Below, in pieces: positions 25,643-36,862 of a DNA stretch of 64,000 bases (its first letter is position 1; each line of letters starts with the position of its first letter). A program made the position numbers and the translations under genes. A model generated the notes under the pieces. It saw only the letters and a program-made list of their open reading frames with translations. It did no database searches and was not told the DNA's origin. The DNA comes from Bordetella parapertussis (GTDB lineage: Bacteria; Pseudomonadota; Gammaproteobacteria; Burkholderiales; Burkholderiaceae_D): NCBI GenBank assembly GCA_945883145.1, contig CAMCXB010000002.1, forward strand, positions 1-64,000, given 5' to 3'.

Positions 25643-26953
25643 TTAGGCTCCTTTTTGCGCAGCTTTTAAGCCACGCTTGAGATCATCAATTAAATCATCC
25701 ACATTTTCTAATCCGATTGATAAACGCATCGTGCCTTCGCTAATACCGGAAGCAGCTAACTGTTCATCCGGTACTCGGAAATGGGTAGTAGAAGCAGGAT
25801 GAATAACCAATGATTTTGCATCACCCACATTCGCTAAATGAGAGAACAAGGACAAGGCTTCGACAAAGCGTCTACCTGCAGCACGATCACCTTTAATCGC
25901 AAAGGAAAACACAGCTCCACAACCTTTGGGTAATAGTCGTTTTGCTAAAGCGTAATCAGGATGTTCAGGTAAATCAGGATAAGAAACGGATGCAACTGCA
26001 GGATGACTAACTAAAAACTCAACCACCTTGCGTGTGTTAGCAACATGTCTATCCATACGCAATCCCAATGTTTCTACCCCTTGCAAAATAGTGAAGGCAT
26101 TGGCAGGACTCATGACAGCACCAAAGTCACGCAAGCCTTCGCGTCGTGCTCGTAATGAGAAGGGAGCGACAGAAGATTCTTCAGCGAAGACCATGCCATG
26201 AAAACCATCATAAGGTTCACAGAGTTCAGCAAAGCGACCGGTTTTTTCATAAGCAGTTTGCCAATCAAAGCAACCACCATCAACTAGCAGGCCGCCAACG
26301 GCAGTGCCATGCCCACATAAAAATTTTGTGGCTGAATGAAAAATTAAATCAGCACCATGTTCAAAGGGTCTGAGTAAATAAGGTGTGGTGAATGTAGAGT
26401 CCACCATGAGAGGTAGATAATGTTCATGCGCGATTTCTGCCACGCGAGCGATATCTAAAACATCCAGTCCAGGATTACCTAAGGTCTCTGCAAACAACAC
26501 TTTAGTGTTAGGACGAATTTCAGAACGCCATGCATCCATGTCATGCGGATCGATAAAGGTAGTCTCGATTCCAAAACGCTTCATGGTATAGCCCAGCAGA
26601 TTTTGCGAGCCACCATATAAAGCGCGAGATGCTAAGACATGCGATCCAGCTCCTGCAATCGTAGCCAATCCTAAATGTAGTGCTGCTTGACCACTTGCGA
26701 CTGCTATTCCTGCCACACCACCTTCCAGTGCCGCAATACGTTCTTCCAATACGGCATTGGTTGGATTTGAAATACGAGAATAAACATGACCTGCCCGTTC
26801 CATGTTAAACAGCGAGGCTGCATGGTCAGAATCTTTAAATACAAATGATGTAGAGAGATAAATCGGCGTTGCACGAGCGCCAGTAGTGGGATCGGGCATG
26901 CTGCCAGCATGCAAGGACAAAGTATCAAAGCCCGGATAGGTTGGCTCACTCAT
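25643..26953 (-). CDS. metY: O-acetylhomoserine sulfhydrylase
   Basis: A 436-residue PLP enzyme of the Cys/Met metabolism family that makes homocysteine directly from O-acetylhomoserine and sulphide. Family marks are LHAGSMPDPTTGARATPIY at the N-terminus, YSRISNPTNAVLEERIAALEGG, and the PLP lysine in FHSATKFLCGHGT. The AT-to-start choice is the ATG at 26953 (MSEPTYPGFDTLSL) with GGAGAG upstream, rather than the open frame to 26995. The insertion after the PLP lysine (FAELCEPYDGFHGMVFAEES) is typical of MetY and absent from the MetZ at 47.8 kb. The window therefore encodes two direct-sulfhydrylation enzymes. Confidence 0.92.
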   Translation of the reverse strand: MSEPTYPGFDTLSLHAGSMPDPTTGARATPIYLSTSFVFKDSDHAASLFNMERAGHVYSRISNPTNAVLEERIAALEGGVAGIAVASGQAALHLGLATIAGAGSHVLASRALYGGSQNLLGYTMKRFGIETTFIDPHDMDAWRSEIRPNTKVLFAETLGNPGLDVLDIARVAEIAHEHYLPLMVDSTFTTPYLLRPFEHGADLIFHSATKFLCGHGTAVGGLLVDGGCFDWQTAYEKTGRFAELCEPYDGFHGMVFAEESSVAPFSLRARREGLRDFGAVMSPANAFTILQGVETLGLRMDRHVANTRKVVEFLVSHPAVASVSYPDLPEHPDYALAKRLLPKGCGAVFSFAIKGDRAAGRRFVEALSLFSHLANVGDAKSLVIHPASTTHFRVPDEQLAASGISEGTMRLSIGLENVDDLIDDLKRGLKAAQKGA

Positions 26954-27149
26954 GGGGATGTGCTCTCCTAAGTCATAGTCTGTAATAGCTTGCACAGAGC
27001 AAGCTGAATGTTGAGCATTATAGAGCGAGCCTACAGTCTGCTGAAAATCAGGCTTAATTGCTATGCATGCTAGTTAGCTAGATTTTTTTTCTAAGCTAGG
27101 CTACATTCAAGATATAACCATAAAATAAACAATCTTAAAGGGGATGATC

Positions 27150-27596
27150 ATGAAAGTTTCAGATATTCTCAAGGTGAAGGGCGATATTCTTTACACCGTT
27201 GCTCCCGATTCATCGTTACATGATGCGATTGATTTAATGGTCAGCAAAGACATAGGCTCCTTAGTGGTCATGCAATCAGGCAGTTTGGCTGGCATGCTGA
27301 CCTTTCGTGAAATTATGAAAGCGGTACATCGTAGCGGTCAAACGATTGCTAACGATAAAGTCAGTCAGCACATGGAGAGTAATGTGCTTTGTATTACACC
27401 TGATAGTGATATCAATGAAATTCGACGTCTGATGTTAGAAAAACATGCGCGTTATGTGCCAGTGATGGATGGTAAATTGCTGCTGGGTGTAATGTCTTTT
27501 TATGATTTGGCTAAGGCAGTTCTTGAAGCACAAAGTTTTGAAAATAAAATGCTGAAAGCGTATATCGCTGATTGGCCTGACGGTGGTGAAGAATAA
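27150..27596 (+). CDS. CBS-domain pair protein
   Basis: A 148-residue protein made almost entirely of two CBS motifs (residues about 5-60 and 70-130). Tandem CBS pairs (Bateman modules) bind adenine nucleotides such as AMP, ATP or SAM and regulate partners. Visible features: MKVSDILKVKGDILYTVAPD, DIGSLVVMQSGSLAGMLTFR, and HARYVPVMDGKLLLGVMSFYDL. I choose the ATG at 27150; the one at 27144 is too close to AAAGGGG. It is divergent from metY across 196 bases. Single-module proteins like this are common in betaproteobacteria; the partner is not known. Confidence 0.88.
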   Translation: MKVSDILKVKGDILYTVAPDSSLHDAIDLMVSKDIGSLVVMQSGSLAGMLTFREIMKAVHRSGQTIANDKVSQHMESNVLCITPDSDINEIRRLMLEKHARYVPVMDGKLLLGVMSFYDLAKAVLEAQSFENKMLKAYIADWPDGGEE

Positions 27597-27619
27597 TTTT
27601 AATGATGTAAATTTAGTGA

Positions 27620-28945
27620 TTGAGTTTTATTTTGCCTGCTAATCAATTTCTCCTACTACTGCAAAAACGTTTTGCGCCATTTTTTTGCGCGCAGTTTTTA
27701 GGCGCATTTAACGATAATCTTTTTAAGACAGCGCTTGTCACCATCATTACTTATGATGCTGCTTCTTGGACTGATATCAATGTAGGTTTACTGAATAATC
27801 TGATTGCAGGATTATTCATTTTGCCTTTCTTATTAGTGTCTGCAACAGCAGGACAAATCGCTGATAAGTTTGAAAAATCACAGCTTGTTCGTATGGTGAA
27901 GCTATTAGAAATCACCATCATGCTGATCGCTGCAATTGGTTGGATCACACATAGTCTGTGGATTTTAATTTTCTCTATTGTTGCTATGGGTTTGCATTCG
28001 ACTTTATTTGGTCCTATTAAGCATGCCTATCTTCCTCAGCATCTTGCGCCACATGAACTGGTGGGTGGCAATGGCATGGTACAGATGGGCACCTTCGTTG
28101 GCATACTCACTGGACAATTAAGTGGTGCAGTACTAGTCACGCTGCAGCCTAATGGCATACAGTTAATTATGTTGTCCACTTTATTGGTAGCTGTATTAGG
28201 TTGGTTAGTCAGTCGCGCCATTCCAGTTACGCCAGCAGCAGATACGAGTGTGATCATAGGACGTAATCCATTTGTGGAAATGGGTCGTAATTTACGTTTT
28301 GCTGCAAAAAATCGTGAAGTCTTCACAGCCATGTTGGCGAATTCATGGTTTTGGTTTTTTGGCGCTATGTTGCTAGCGCAATTTCCTGTTTTTGCGCGAG
28401 ACATTTTGCATGGCGAGCCTAGCGTATTCGTTGTGTTACTTAGCGCGTTTTCATTAGGTATAGGCGCAGGCTCATTGTTATGTGAAAAACTTTCTGGTCG
28501 TACTCTGCAACTGGGGTTGGTATCAGCAGGCGCTATAGGTCTGACTTTGTTTGGGTTGGATCTCTATCTGGCTGCGTCTGCTTATAAGAGCACGATCACT
28601 GTCGATGCGTGGCAATTTCTTTTGCAGGACGCCGGTTGGCGTGTGACTTTGGATTGCGCATTATTAGGTGCTAGCGGTGGCATTTATGTTGTGCCTTTAT
28701 TTGCCCTGATTCAAACCAAAGCAGATCGCGCTTATTTATCACGCATCATAGGCGGCATGAATATACTGAATGCACTCTTTATGGTGGTGGCCGCCTTATT
28801 AGCCATGCTGCTGTTGCAAGCGGGGCTGAGTGTGCCAGAATTATTTTTAGTGACCGCACTGATGAATGCCGCTTTGTTGGTGCTATTGTTTCTAAAGCAG
28901 CCAATTTATTTCAGCGCATTGCTAAACTGGCTTAAGCCGCAATAG
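27620..28945 (+). CDS. MFS transporter, LplT-like (lysophospholipid flippase type)
   Basis: A 441-residue transporter with about twelve membrane helices. The opening LLLLQKRFAPFFCAQFLGAFNDNLFKTALV is characteristic of the LplT/AAS-associated MFS family, which moves lysophospholipids inward for re-acylation. Further marks are ADKFEKSQLVRMVKLLEI and GPIKHAYLPQHLAPHELVGGNGMVQMGTF (motif between helices 4 and 5). The likely start is TTG at 27620 because an in-frame stop lies just upstream and no ATG fits. No acyltransferase domain is fused. It lies 55 bases before aroC, an arrangement seen in Burkholderiales. The lysophospholipid substrate is inferred. Confidence 0.82.
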   Translation: MSFILPANQFLLLLQKRFAPFFCAQFLGAFNDNLFKTALVTIITYDAASWTDINVGLLNNLIAGLFILPFLLVSATAGQIADKFEKSQLVRMVKLLEITIMLIAAIGWITHSLWILIFSIVAMGLHSTLFGPIKHAYLPQHLAPHELVGGNGMVQMGTFVGILTGQLSGAVLVTLQPNGIQLIMLSTLLVAVLGWLVSRAIPVTPAADTSVIIGRNPFVEMGRNLRFAAKNREVFTAMLANSWFWFFGAMLLAQFPVFARDILHGEPSVFVVLLSAFSLGIGAGSLLCEKLSGRTLQLGLVSAGAIGLTLFGLDLYLAASAYKSTITVDAWQFLLQDAGWRVTLDCALLGASGGIYVVPLFALIQTKADRAYLSRIIGGMNILNALFMVVAALLAMLLLQAGLSVPELFLVTALMNAALLVLLFLKQPIYFSALLNWLKPQ

Positions 28946-28999
28946 AACCTGACGCGACTGGTAGAATGCTGTTTTCTGTCTTAGCGTATCTTCCTCATC

Positions 29000-30082
29000 A
29001 TGTCTGGCAATACACTCGGTAAATTATTTTGCGTAACGACCTTTGGCGAATCACATGGCCCAGCCATTGGTTGTGTGATTGATGGTTGTCCACCTGGACT
29101 GACCTTATCTGAAGCGGATATTCAACCTGAACTCGACCGCCGCAAGCCTGGTACCTCGCGTCATGTCACCCAACGTAAAGAATCCGATACGGTGCAGATT
29201 TTGTCTGGTATCTATGAAGGGAAAACAACCGGCACACCGATTGCGCTCTTAATTCATAACGAAGATCAACGCAGCCAAGACTACGGCAACATTGTTGATC
29301 GCTTTCGTCCTGGTCATGCTGATTACACCTACTGGCATAAATACGGCATTCGTGATCCACGTGGTGGCGGTCGCTCTTCTGCACGTTTGACAGCACCTGT
29401 GGTGGGTGCTGCGGCTGTGGCACGTAAGTGGTTGTTTGAGCAATATGGCACCACCTTTAAAGGATCCATGAGTCAATTAGGGGAAATTCCGATTCCGTTT
29501 GAGTCATGGGAGCATGTCGCTGCCAATCCTTTCTTTGCTGCGAATGCCAGTATCGTGCCTGAGTTAGAAAGCTATATGGATAGCTTGCGTAAGGCGGGCG
29601 ATTCTTGTGGTGCGCGCATCGATGTCGTTGCACAGCATGTACCAGTGGGATTAGGTGAGCCACTGTTTGATAAATTAGATGCCGATATCGCGTTTGCCAT
29701 GATGGGCATTAATGCCGTAAAAGGTGTGGAGATCGGTGCTGGTTTTCATTCAGTAGCGCATAAAGGTTCTATGCACGGCGATGAAATTACACCCGATGGT
29801 TTTGTCGGTAACAATGCAGGTGGTGTGTTAGGTGGTATCTCGTCAGGACAAGACATCACGGTATCGATCGCCATTAAACCTACTTCGAGCATACGTACAC
29901 CACGTCGCTCTATTGATCGTGATGGTAATCCTGTGTCGGTTGAAACCTTAGGCAGACATGATCCTTGTGTCGGTATACGTGCAACACCGATTGCAGAAGC
30001 GATGTTGGCACTGGTATTAATGGATCATGCCTTGCGTCACCGTGCACAATGTGGTGTGCTTGCTCATCCACACAAGAGCTAA
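29000..30082 (+). CDS. aroC: Chorismate synthase
   Basis: A 360-residue FMNH2-dependent lyase converting 5-enolpyruvylshikimate-3-phosphate to chorismate, the branch point to Trp, Phe, Tyr, folate and ubiquinone. Signature segments are [40 protein letters not shown] (RGGGRSS FMN-site motif), [20 protein letters not shown] and [17 protein letters not shown]. Complete. A strong hairpin follows its stop. It supports the trpFBA genes further right. Confidence 0.97.
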   Translation: MSGNTLGKLFCVTTFGESHGPAIGCVIDGCPPGLTLSEADIQPELDRRKPGTSRHVTQRKESDTVQILSGIYEGKTTGTPIALLIHNEDQRSQDYGNIVDRFRPGHADYTYWHKYGIRDPRGGGRSSARLTAPVVGAAAVARKWLFEQYGTTFKGSMSQLGEIPIPFESWEHVAANPFFAANASIVPELESYMDSLRKAGDSCGARIDVVAQHVPVGLGEPLFDKLDADIAFAMMGINAVKGVEIGAGFHSVAHKGSMHGDEITPDGFVGNNAGGVLGGISSGQDITVSIAIKPTSSIRTPRRSIDRDGNPVSVETLGRHDPCVGIRATPIAEAMLALVLMDHALRHRAQCGVLAHPHKS

Positions 30083-30102
30083 ATGAATCAATGTCACACA
30101 CA

Positions 30103-30126
30103 GCAAAACCAACATCTTGGTTTTGC
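30103..30126 (+). terminator. Terminator-like hairpin after aroC
   Basis: GCAAAACCAA (30103-30112) and TTGGTTTTGC (30117-30126) form a perfect 10-bp stem with a 4-base loop, 20 bases after the aroC stop. A pyrimidine-rich TCTCTCTCTCTTTTTC follows a few bases later rather than a pure T-run. Confidence 0.6.
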
Positions 30127-30159
30127 AGCAGTATCTCTCTCTCTTTTTCTATCGACTCC

Positions 30160-31332
30160 GTGAACCGCGTAGCTAAACCAGAACAGTCGCTCAATTTTGC
30201 GTTGTTCTTTTTTGCTTATTACGGTTACGTAGGGATTTTTTCGCCTTACGCAAGTTTGTTCTTTGAAGAACGTGGCTTGAGTGCTGCACAAATTGGTGTG
30301 CTGATGTCCTTGCTACAAGTCATGCGTATCTTTGGTCCGAATGTATGGGGTTGGGTGGCAGATCATCGTAGTCAACGGGTTGCGGTTTTAAGAGTGACTT
30401 CTCTGGCTGCAGTGATTAGTTTTTGTGGCATGTTTTTTGGCCAGACCTTTGCGTATTTTTTTGCAGTGATGTTGATTGTGAACTTATTCACCAGTGCGCA
30501 AGGACCACTTTCAGAAGCGTTAATGTTATCCGCCATGCGTGGTGATCTCACCCATTATGGTCGTTTACGTTTATGGGGTTCAGTAGGATTTATTGTTTCT
30601 GTGATGGCTGCAGGACAATTATTAGATTGGTATGGCGTAGAGTTAATGCCTTGGCTAGCGCTCATCATGTTAGCTATGGTATCTATGGTCACATTAAGAA
30701 TGCGTGAGGAAGTACCCATCGTGCATCGTAGTGATTCACCCTCAGTCATGAGTGTGTTGCGTAAGCGTGAAGTATGGAGTTTTTTCACTTCTACTTTTTT
30801 GATGGTGGCAGCACATTCATCTTTGTATGTGTATTACTCACTGTATTTATCGCAAATCGGCTATAGCAAAACAGTGATTGGTTTAATGTGGTCACTGGGT
30901 GTGATTGCAGAGATTATTTTTTTCTTTTACCAAGAACCTTTGTTTAAACGATTTGGTGTAAAAAATTTGATGTTTGTAAGTTTGGCGATAGGTGTGATAC
31001 GGTTTTTAATGATAGCGTTTGGTGCACAATCTTTAGTCTTGTTATTGATTGCACAGGTGTTACATGCTGCTACATTTGGTGTGCATCATTCTTCTTCAGT
31101 CGCCACCTTACAGCGTTGGTTTTCTGGGCCATTGCAAGCGCGTGGCCAAGCTTTATTTATTAGTATTTCCTATGGATTGGGTGGCACACTAGGTGGTTTG
31201 CTGCTCTCTGCTTGTTGGGATACCTTTGGAGCACAACTCGTATATGTCATCGCAGCACTCATGTCTGGCTGCGGTTTAGTGGCAGCAGTGCTTTCATATC
31301 GCTGGCAAATTCATGATGGAGAAATAAAATGA
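30160..31332 (+). CDS. MFS transporter, HcaT/PPP-family type
   Basis: A 390-residue transporter with about twelve helices. I choose GTG at 30160 (N-terminus VNRVAKPEQSLNFALFFFAY); earlier in-frame starts (30091, 29965) would place the aroC hairpin, or aroC itself, inside the gene. LNFALFFFAYYGYVGIFSPY and LFFEERGLSAAQIGVLMSL are typical of the MFS_1-like group containing HcaT (3-phenylpropionate) and related permeases; RLRLWGSVGFIVSV is also conserved. The true substrate is unknown. It overlaps the M48 peptidase gene by 4 bases (ATGA). Confidence 0.85.
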   Translation: MNRVAKPEQSLNFALFFFAYYGYVGIFSPYASLFFEERGLSAAQIGVLMSLLQVMRIFGPNVWGWVADHRSQRVAVLRVTSLAAVISFCGMFFGQTFAYFFAVMLIVNLFTSAQGPLSEALMLSAMRGDLTHYGRLRLWGSVGFIVSVMAAGQLLDWYGVELMPWLALIMLAMVSMVTLRMREEVPIVHRSDSPSVMSVLRKREVWSFFTSTFLMVAAHSSLYVYYSLYLSQIGYSKTVIGLMWSLGVIAEIIFFFYQEPLFKRFGVKNLMFVSLAIGVIRFLMIAFGAQSLVLLLIAQVLHAATFGVHHSSSVATLQRWFSGPLQARGQALFISISYGLGGTLGGLLLSACWDTFGAQLVYVIAALMSGCGLVAAVLSYRWQIHDGEIK

Positions 31333-32162
31333 ATGTAATGCGTTTAATGCGTAAGAAAATTTTAATAGTGAGTATGCTAAGCATGAGCATACTGGGTTGT
31401 GAAACTGTGCGCACCACGCAAGGCGGTGCGGTTGGTGTCGATCGTGAACAACGTATGTCGGTTTCTGCGCAAGCGATAGAGCAAAGCGCGAGCAAGCAAT
31501 ATGCAACGCTGATGAATGACGCTAGAAAAAAAGGCAAACTGAATCCAGATCCTGTGGAATATGACCGCGTCAAAAAGATTTCAGACAAGCTGATTAAACA
31601 AGTACCCACATTTCGTCCAGATGCATTGAACTGGCGTTGGGAAGTCAACGTATTGAGCTCAGATGAAGTCAATGCTTGGTGTATGCCAGGTGGGAAAATC
31701 GCGGTCTATACCGGTCTGATAAATAAACTCAAAATCACCGATGATGAATTAGCCGCAGTGATGGGACATGAAATTGCCCATGCCTTGCGTGAGCATTCGC
31801 GTGAACGGGCTTCTGAACAAGCAGTTGCAAGTATCGGTATTACGATAGTGTCGGCTGTGGTGGGCTTAGGTCAGATAGGACAACAAGGCATGGAGTATGC
31901 CTATCAGGGCTTGCTCGGTTTGCCGAACTCTCGTGCGCATGAAACAGAAGCCGATAGGATGGGCGTTGAGTTGGCAGCGAGAGCTGGCTACGATCCGCGT
32001 GCTGCAATCACACTCTGGAAAAAAATGGGTAGCGTGAGTGGGAATGAGCAGCCTAAGTTTATGTCTACCCATCCACCGCGAGCAGAGCGGGTGCAGGATT
32101 TAACGGTGTATTCAGCGCGGGTCTTGCCACTTTACCAAGATGCGACAGCTAAACGACCCTAA
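31329..32162 (+). CDS. M48-family metallopeptidase lipoprotein (LoiP/YcaL-like)
   Basis: A 277-residue periplasmic zinc peptidase anchored by lipid: SILGC lipobox with Cys24. The zinc site HEIAH uses H147 and H151 with catalytic E148, and the third ligand is in HETEADRMG about 60 residues later. The layout matches LoiP/YcaL-type envelope proteases that degrade misfolded outer-membrane proteins. It overlaps the preceding MFS gene (ATGA), so it is co-translated. It ends with HPPRAERV, also conserved in the family. Confidence 0.9.
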   Translation: MNVMRLMRKKILIVSMLSMSILGCETVRTTQGGAVGVDREQRMSVSAQAIEQSASKQYATLMNDARKKGKLNPDPVEYDRVKKISDKLIKQVPTFRPDALNWRWEVNVLSSDEVNAWCMPGGKIAVYTGLINKLKITDDELAAVMGHEIAHALREHSRERASEQAVASIGITIVSAVVGLGQIGQQGMEYAYQGLLGLPNSRAHETEADRMGVELAARAGYDPRAAITLWKKMGSVSGNEQPKFMSTHPPRAERVQDLTVYSARVLPLYQDATAKRP

Positions 32163-32277
32163 TTGCCGGCAGTTTAAGCAAGCTTATCCCTAGCAAATAC
32201 AGGGTTTTGGGGTCTACGTATGGCATAATTCGAGGTTATTTTTCACTCGACAAGCGCGTTTTTCGCGTTGTTTCGCA

Positions 32278-33678
32278 ATGTCCCACACACTCTACGACAA
32301 ACTCTGGCAATCCCATGTGGTCCATACATCTGATGATGGCACCACGTTACTTTATATCGACCGTCACTTAGTGCATGAAGTCACTAGTCCGCAAGCCTTT
32401 GAAGGATTGAAAATCGCGGGACGCAAACCTTGGCGCAATGCGGCTAATCTAGTGGTGGCGGATCACAATGTTCCGACTACAGATAGAGCCAACGGCATTG
32501 CTGATCCTATCTCACGCCTACAAGTTGAAACCTTAGACGCGAATGCAAAAGAGCATAACCTGACTTATTTCAACATGAGTGATAAGCGTCAGGGCATTGT
32601 GCATGTGATTGGACCTGAACAAGGTGCGACCTTACCAGGCATGACCGTGGTGTGTGGTGACTCCCACACTTCTACCCATGGTGCGTTTGGATGTCTGGCA
32701 CATGGCATAGGCACATCAGAAGTTGAGCATGTGTTAGCTACACAAACGCTGCTCGCAAAAAAATCCAAAGCGATGCTGATTCAAATTGAAGGCAACTTAG
32801 GTGCAGGCGTGACTGCCAAAGATGTGGTGCTTGCAGTGATAGGCAAGATAGGCACTGCAGGTGGTACTGGTTATGCGATTGAATTTGCCGGTTCTGCAAT
32901 CCGTGCGCTGTCTATGGAAGGTCGTATGACAGTGTGCAATATGGCGATTGAAGCCGGAGCACGTGCAGGCATGATTGCAGTTGATGACACTACGATTGAT
33001 TACGTTAAAGGTCGTCCATTTTCTCCGGTTGGTCCGCATTGGGATCGTGCAGTGGAATATTGGCGCACGCTGCACTCAGATGCGGGTGCAAAATTTGATG
33101 CTGTCATCTTGATCAATGCAACTGAGATTAAACCGCAAGTCACATGGGGTACCTCACCTGAAATGGTGGTGCCTGTGGACGATCGTGTACCTGATCCTGA
33201 TAAAGAAAAAGATAGCGTGAAACGCGATGCAATGGAGAAGGCTCTGATTTACATGGGCTTAAAACCTAACACACCGATACAAGATATACGCATCGATAAA
33301 GTCTTTATAGGTTCATGTACTAACTCTCGCATTGAAGATTTACGTGCTGCTGCTGCAGTCGTGCGTGGAAAATTCCGTGCTTCGAATGTGAAACTAGCGA
33401 TGGTGGTGCCAGGTTCTGGCTTAGTTAAAGCGCAAGCTGAAAAAGAAGGTCTGGATAAAATTTTCCGTGATGCAGGCTTTGAATGGCGTGAACCAGGTTG
33501 CTCGATGTGTTTAGCGATGAATGCAGATCGTCTAGAGCCAGGTGAGCGTTGTGCTTCAACTTCGAATCGTAATTTTGAAGGTCGTCAGGGTGCAGGTGGT
33601 CGTACCCATTTAGTGAGTCCTGCTATGGCCGCTGCTGCCGGTGTGATGGGTCACTTTGTTGATGTCCGCTCAATCTAA
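32278..33678 (+). CDS. leuC: 3-isopropylmalate dehydratase, large subunit
   Basis: A 466-residue aconitase-family subunit that, with LeuD, isomerises 2- to 3-isopropylmalate in leucine synthesis. [4Fe-4S] ligands lie in [11 protein letters not shown] and in [32 protein letters not shown] carries substrate and catalytic residues. Complete. No Shine-Dalgarno precedes the ATG; instead a small hairpin (CGCG at 32255-32258 with CGCG at 32264-32267) ends 10 bases before it, which may limit initiation. It heads leuCDB-asd, with 21-base gaps between the first genes. Confidence 0.96.
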   Translation: MSHTLYDKLWQSHVVHTSDDGTTLLYIDRHLVHEVTSPQAFEGLKIAGRKPWRNAANLVVADHNVPTTDRANGIADPISRLQVETLDANAKEHNLTYFNMSDKRQGIVHVIGPEQGATLPGMTVVCGDSHTSTHGAFGCLAHGIGTSEVEHVLATQTLLAKKSKAMLIQIEGNLGAGVTAKDVVLAVIGKIGTAGGTGYAIEFAGSAIRALSMEGRMTVCNMAIEAGARAGMIAVDDTTIDYVKGRPFSPVGPHWDRAVEYWRTLHSDAGAKFDAVILINATEIKPQVTWGTSPEMVVPVDDRVPDPDKEKDSVKRDAMEKALIYMGLKPNTPIQDIRIDKVFIGSCTNSRIEDLRAAAAVVRGKFRASNVKLAMVVPGSGLVKAQAEKEGLDKIFRDAGFEWREPGCSMCLAMNADRLEPGERCASTSNRNFEGRQGAGGRTHLVSPAMAAAAGVMGHFVDVRSI

Positions 33679-33699
33679 GAATTTAACTAAAAAATTAGC

Positions 33700-34347
33700 A
33701 TGAAAAAATTTACTCTTCTTGATGGATTAGTGGCACCACTGGATCGCGCCAATGTCGATACTGATGCCATCATTCCTAAGCAATTTTTAAAATCGATTAA
33801 ACGTACTGGCTTTGGCCCTAACTTGTTTGATGAATGGCGTTATCTCGATCATGGTGAACCAGGTGTGGACAATAGCAAGCGTCCACTCAATCCTGATTTC
33901 ATATTGAATCAGGCGCGTTATCAAGGCGCATCGATTTTATTAGCGCGTAAAAATTTTGGATGTGGTTCTTCACGTGAGCATGCGCCTTGGGCATTAGAAC
34001 AATATGGCTTTAATGCTGTGATTGCGCCTAGCTTTGCAGACATCTTTTTTAACAACTGCTATAAAAATGGTTTGTTGCCAGTTGTGTTGTCTGAAACCGA
34101 TATCGATAAGCTGTTTGATGAAGTGAAAGCTTTCCCTGGTTTTAAGCTAGTGATTGATTTACAAGCGCAAACAGTGGCTACTTCAAACGGTAGCAAAATT
34201 TATTCATTTGAGATTGATGCGTTTCGCAAGCATTGCATGATTAATGGTCTGGATGATATTGGTCTGACCTTGCAACAAGCGGATGCAATTCATCATTTCG
34301 AAGAACGTCATATTGCCCGCTTTCCTTGGCTGGCCAACACGATTTAA
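33700..34347 (+). CDS. leuD: 3-isopropylmalate dehydratase, small subunit
   Basis: A 215-residue swivelling-domain subunit partnering LeuC. Hallmarks are [20 protein letters not shown] near the start and [19 protein letters not shown] for substrate binding. Length is as for LeuD type 1. It starts 21 bases after leuC and ends 20 bases before leuB. Confidence 0.96.
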   Translation: MKKFTLLDGLVAPLDRANVDTDAIIPKQFLKSIKRTGFGPNLFDEWRYLDHGEPGVDNSKRPLNPDFILNQARYQGASILLARKNFGCGSSREHAPWALEQYGFNAVIAPSFADIFFNNCYKNGLLPVVLSETDIDKLFDEVKAFPGFKLVIDLQAQTVATSNGSKIYSFEIDAFRKHCMINGLDDIGLTLQQADAIHHFEERHIARFPWLANTI

Positions 34348-34367
34348 AATACTCAACTTAATTCAAC

Positions 34368-35438
34368 ATGAAAATCGCAATTTTGCCTGGTGACGGTATA
34401 GGTCCTGAAATCATCGATCAAGCTGTCAAAGTATTGAACACATTGGGTCAGTCATTTGAAATGGAAACAGCACCAGTAGGTGGTGCTGGTTATGCAGCGC
34501 ATGGTCATCCCTTGCCTGATGCCACATTAAAGCTTGCGAAAGAAGCAGATGCTATTTTGTTTGGTGCAGTCGGCGACTGGCAATATGACAACTTAGAACG
34601 TGCATTGCGTCCTGAGCAAGCGATTTTGGGTTTGCGTAAACATCTCACCTTGTTTGCAAATTTCCGTCCTGCGATTTTATATCCTGAGTTAGTCGGCGCA
34701 TCGACACTGAAACCTGAAGTTGTTTCTGGTTTGGATATTTTGATCGTGCGTGAATTAAACGGCGATATCTATTTTGGTCAGCCGCGTGGTGTACGTGAAG
34801 CACCCGATGGTCCTTTCAAAGGCGCGCGTGAAGGTTTTGACACCATGCGTTATTCCGAGCCTGAGATACGTCGTATTGCGCATGTTGCATTTCAAGCTGC
34901 GCGTAAACGTGGTAAGCGCTTGACGAGTGTAGATAAAGCAAACGTACTCGAGACTTTCCAATTTTGGAAAGACATCATGATTGACGTGCACAAAGAATAT
35001 CCAGATATTGAACTCGATCATATGTATGTCGATAACGCTGCTATGCAATTAGTACGTGCACCGAAAAAATTTGACGTTATCGTCACCGGCAATATGTTTG
35101 GTGACATTTTGTCTGATGCTGCAGCAATGTTAACTGGCTCTATCGGTATGTTGCCATCGGCTTCACTCGATGCAAACAACAAAGGTTTGTATGAACCTTC
35201 ACATGGTTCAGCACCTGATATCGCAGGTAAAGGAATTGCCAATCCATTGGCGACAATTTTGTCCGCTGCCATGATGTTGCGTTTCTCTTTGAATTTGCCT
35301 GCTGAAGCAGATCGTATAGAAGTAGCAGTCAAGAAAGTGTTATCGCAAGGTTTGCGTACTGCTGATATTTATGAAACAGGCACAACCAAAGTGGGCACAG
35401 CAGAAATGGGTGATGCTGTTGTTAAAGCCTTAGCCTGA
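34368..35438 (+). CDS. leuB: 3-isopropylmalate dehydrogenase
   Basis: A 356-residue NAD-dependent oxidative decarboxylase giving 2-oxoisocaproate, the direct precursor of leucine. The N-terminal [14 protein letters not shown], substrate loop [15 protein letters not shown], catalytic [10 protein letters not shown], metal-binding DNAAMQLV and [11 protein letters not shown], and adenosine-binding [18 protein letters not shown] are all present. It is third in leuCDB and 63 bases before asd. Confidence 0.97.
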   Translation: MKIAILPGDGIGPEIIDQAVKVLNTLGQSFEMETAPVGGAGYAAHGHPLPDATLKLAKEADAILFGAVGDWQYDNLERALRPEQAILGLRKHLTLFANFRPAILYPELVGASTLKPEVVSGLDILIVRELNGDIYFGQPRGVREAPDGPFKGAREGFDTMRYSEPEIRRIAHVAFQAARKRGKRLTSVDKANVLETFQFWKDIMIDVHKEYPDIELDHMYVDNAAMQLVRAPKKFDVIVTGNMFGDILSDAAAMLTGSIGMLPSASLDANNKGLYEPSHGSAPDIAGKGIANPLATILSAAMMLRFSLNLPAEADRIEVAVKKVLSQGLRTADIYETGTTKVGTAEMGDAVVKALA

Positions 35439-35501
35439 GCAAAAGATTAAAACTTATAAGCAGATAACAAGCTGCTTACAATTTTGTACGGTGAGAAAAA
35501 A

Positions 35502-36638
35502 ATGAAATTAGTAGGTTTAGTTGGTTGGCGTGGCATGGTGGGCTCTGTGCTGATGCAGCGTATGCAGCAAGAAAATGATTTTGCCCACATAGAGCCCGTG
35601 TTTTTCTCGACCTCGAATTCTGGTGGCAAAGCACCGGCGATGGCTAAGAATGAAAGCACACTCAAAGATGCGCATGATATTGAAGCCTTAAAGCGTTGTG
35701 ATGTGATTTTGACTTGTCAGGGTGGGGATTACACCAAAAAGATTTTTCCAAAATTGCGTGCAGCAGGATGGAATGGTTATTGGATAGATGCAGCTTCTAG
35801 TCTGCGTATGAAAGACGATGCCATCATCGTGCTTGATCCTGTGAACTTGGATGTGATTAAACATGCTTTGACATCAGGTATAAAAAATTACGTCGGTGGT
35901 AATTGCACAGTCTCTTGCATGTTGATGGGTTTAGGTGGTTTGTTTGCACATGATTTAGTCGACTGGATGACATCCATGACTTATCAAGCTGCTTCAGGTG
36001 GTGGTGCACAACATATGCGTGAATTGCTGATGCAGTTTGGCATCCTACATGCTGAGGTGAGTGAGCTCTTACATGATCCCGCTTCTGCTATTTTGGAAAT
36101 CGATCGTAAGGTACTCGCTAAACAGCATGCACTGACTGCAGATGAAACACAGCATTTTGGTGTGCCATTGGGTGGCAATCTGATTCCATGGATAGATAAA
36201 GATCTAGGTAATGGTCAGTCACGTGAAGAATGGAAGGGCGGCGCTGAGACGAACAAGATTTTAGGTCGTGGTAAAGAATTTGGTGCACAAGCAAAAGCCG
36301 CGATTCCTGTGGATGGCTTATGTGTGCGGATTGGTGCTATGCGTTGTCATTCACAAGCATTGACCATCAAGCTCAAAAAAGATGTGCCTTTAGATGAAAT
36401 CAACGACATCATTGCTAGTAACAATCAATGGGTGAAGTTGGTGCCGAATACACGTGAAGCATCGGTGCAGCATTTAACACCAGCAGCGACGACTGGCAGT
36501 TTGACCATTCCAGTTGGTCGTGTACGTAAGATGCAAATGGGTGGTGAATATATTTCTGCTTTCACAGTGGGTGATCAATTATTGTGGGGTGCTGCTGAAC
36601 CTTTACGTCGTATGTTGCGCATTTTGTTGGAAGCCTAA
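35502..36638 (+). CDS. asd: Aspartate-semialdehyde dehydrogenase
   Basis: A 378-residue enzyme reducing aspartyl phosphate to the semialdehyde for Met, Thr, Lys and diaminopimelate. NADP loop [17 protein letters not shown]; catalytic Cys in [15 protein letters not shown]; the phosphate-site lysine and [16 protein letters not shown] follow. It is the gram-negative (E. coli-like) class. ATG at 35502 with GGTGAG upstream; a TTG six codons earlier is less likely. Position between leuB and fimV is standard for Burkholderiales. Confidence 0.95.
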   Translation: MKLVGLVGWRGMVGSVLMQRMQQENDFAHIEPVFFSTSNSGGKAPAMAKNESTLKDAHDIEALKRCDVILTCQGGDYTKKIFPKLRAAGWNGYWIDAASSLRMKDDAIIVLDPVNLDVIKHALTSGIKNYVGGNCTVSCMLMGLGGLFAHDLVDWMTSMTYQAASGGGAQHMRELLMQFGILHAEVSELLHDPASAILEIDRKVLAKQHALTADETQHFGVPLGGNLIPWIDKDLGNGQSREEWKGGAETNKILGRGKEFGAQAKAAIPVDGLCVRIGAMRCHSQALTIKLKKDVPLDEINDIIASNNQWVKLVPNTREASVQHLTPAATTGSLTIPVGRVRKMQMGGEYISAFTVGDQLLWGAAEPLRRMLRILLEA

Positions 36639-36862
36639 GTGATCTGGATTGTCTGTTTGCTGCGTGGTGGATGTGCAACGCAAGATCTGCTGTGAGGTTT
36701 TAAGCGGGGTGGACTAGTCTGGGGCTAGTTATGGGATGACTTGCAAGACGAGGATGGCGGTGTTAAGGTCTTGCTAGTTCAGCAATCTTCCCTTTGAAAA
36801 AGCCTTGGTAAGTAGATTGAACTCTTCTTAGTAAGAGGCTCAATCAGCAGTCATTATTTCTG

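Noticed and set aside
29965..30159. Longer N-terminus for the HcaT-like transporter
   Set aside because: It would overlap aroC or include the aroC terminator hairpin, and the added residues do not resemble the family.
31259..31672. 137-codon minus-strand frame across the MFS/M48 junction
   Set aside because: Antisense to two well-supported genes; composition follows their codon structure.
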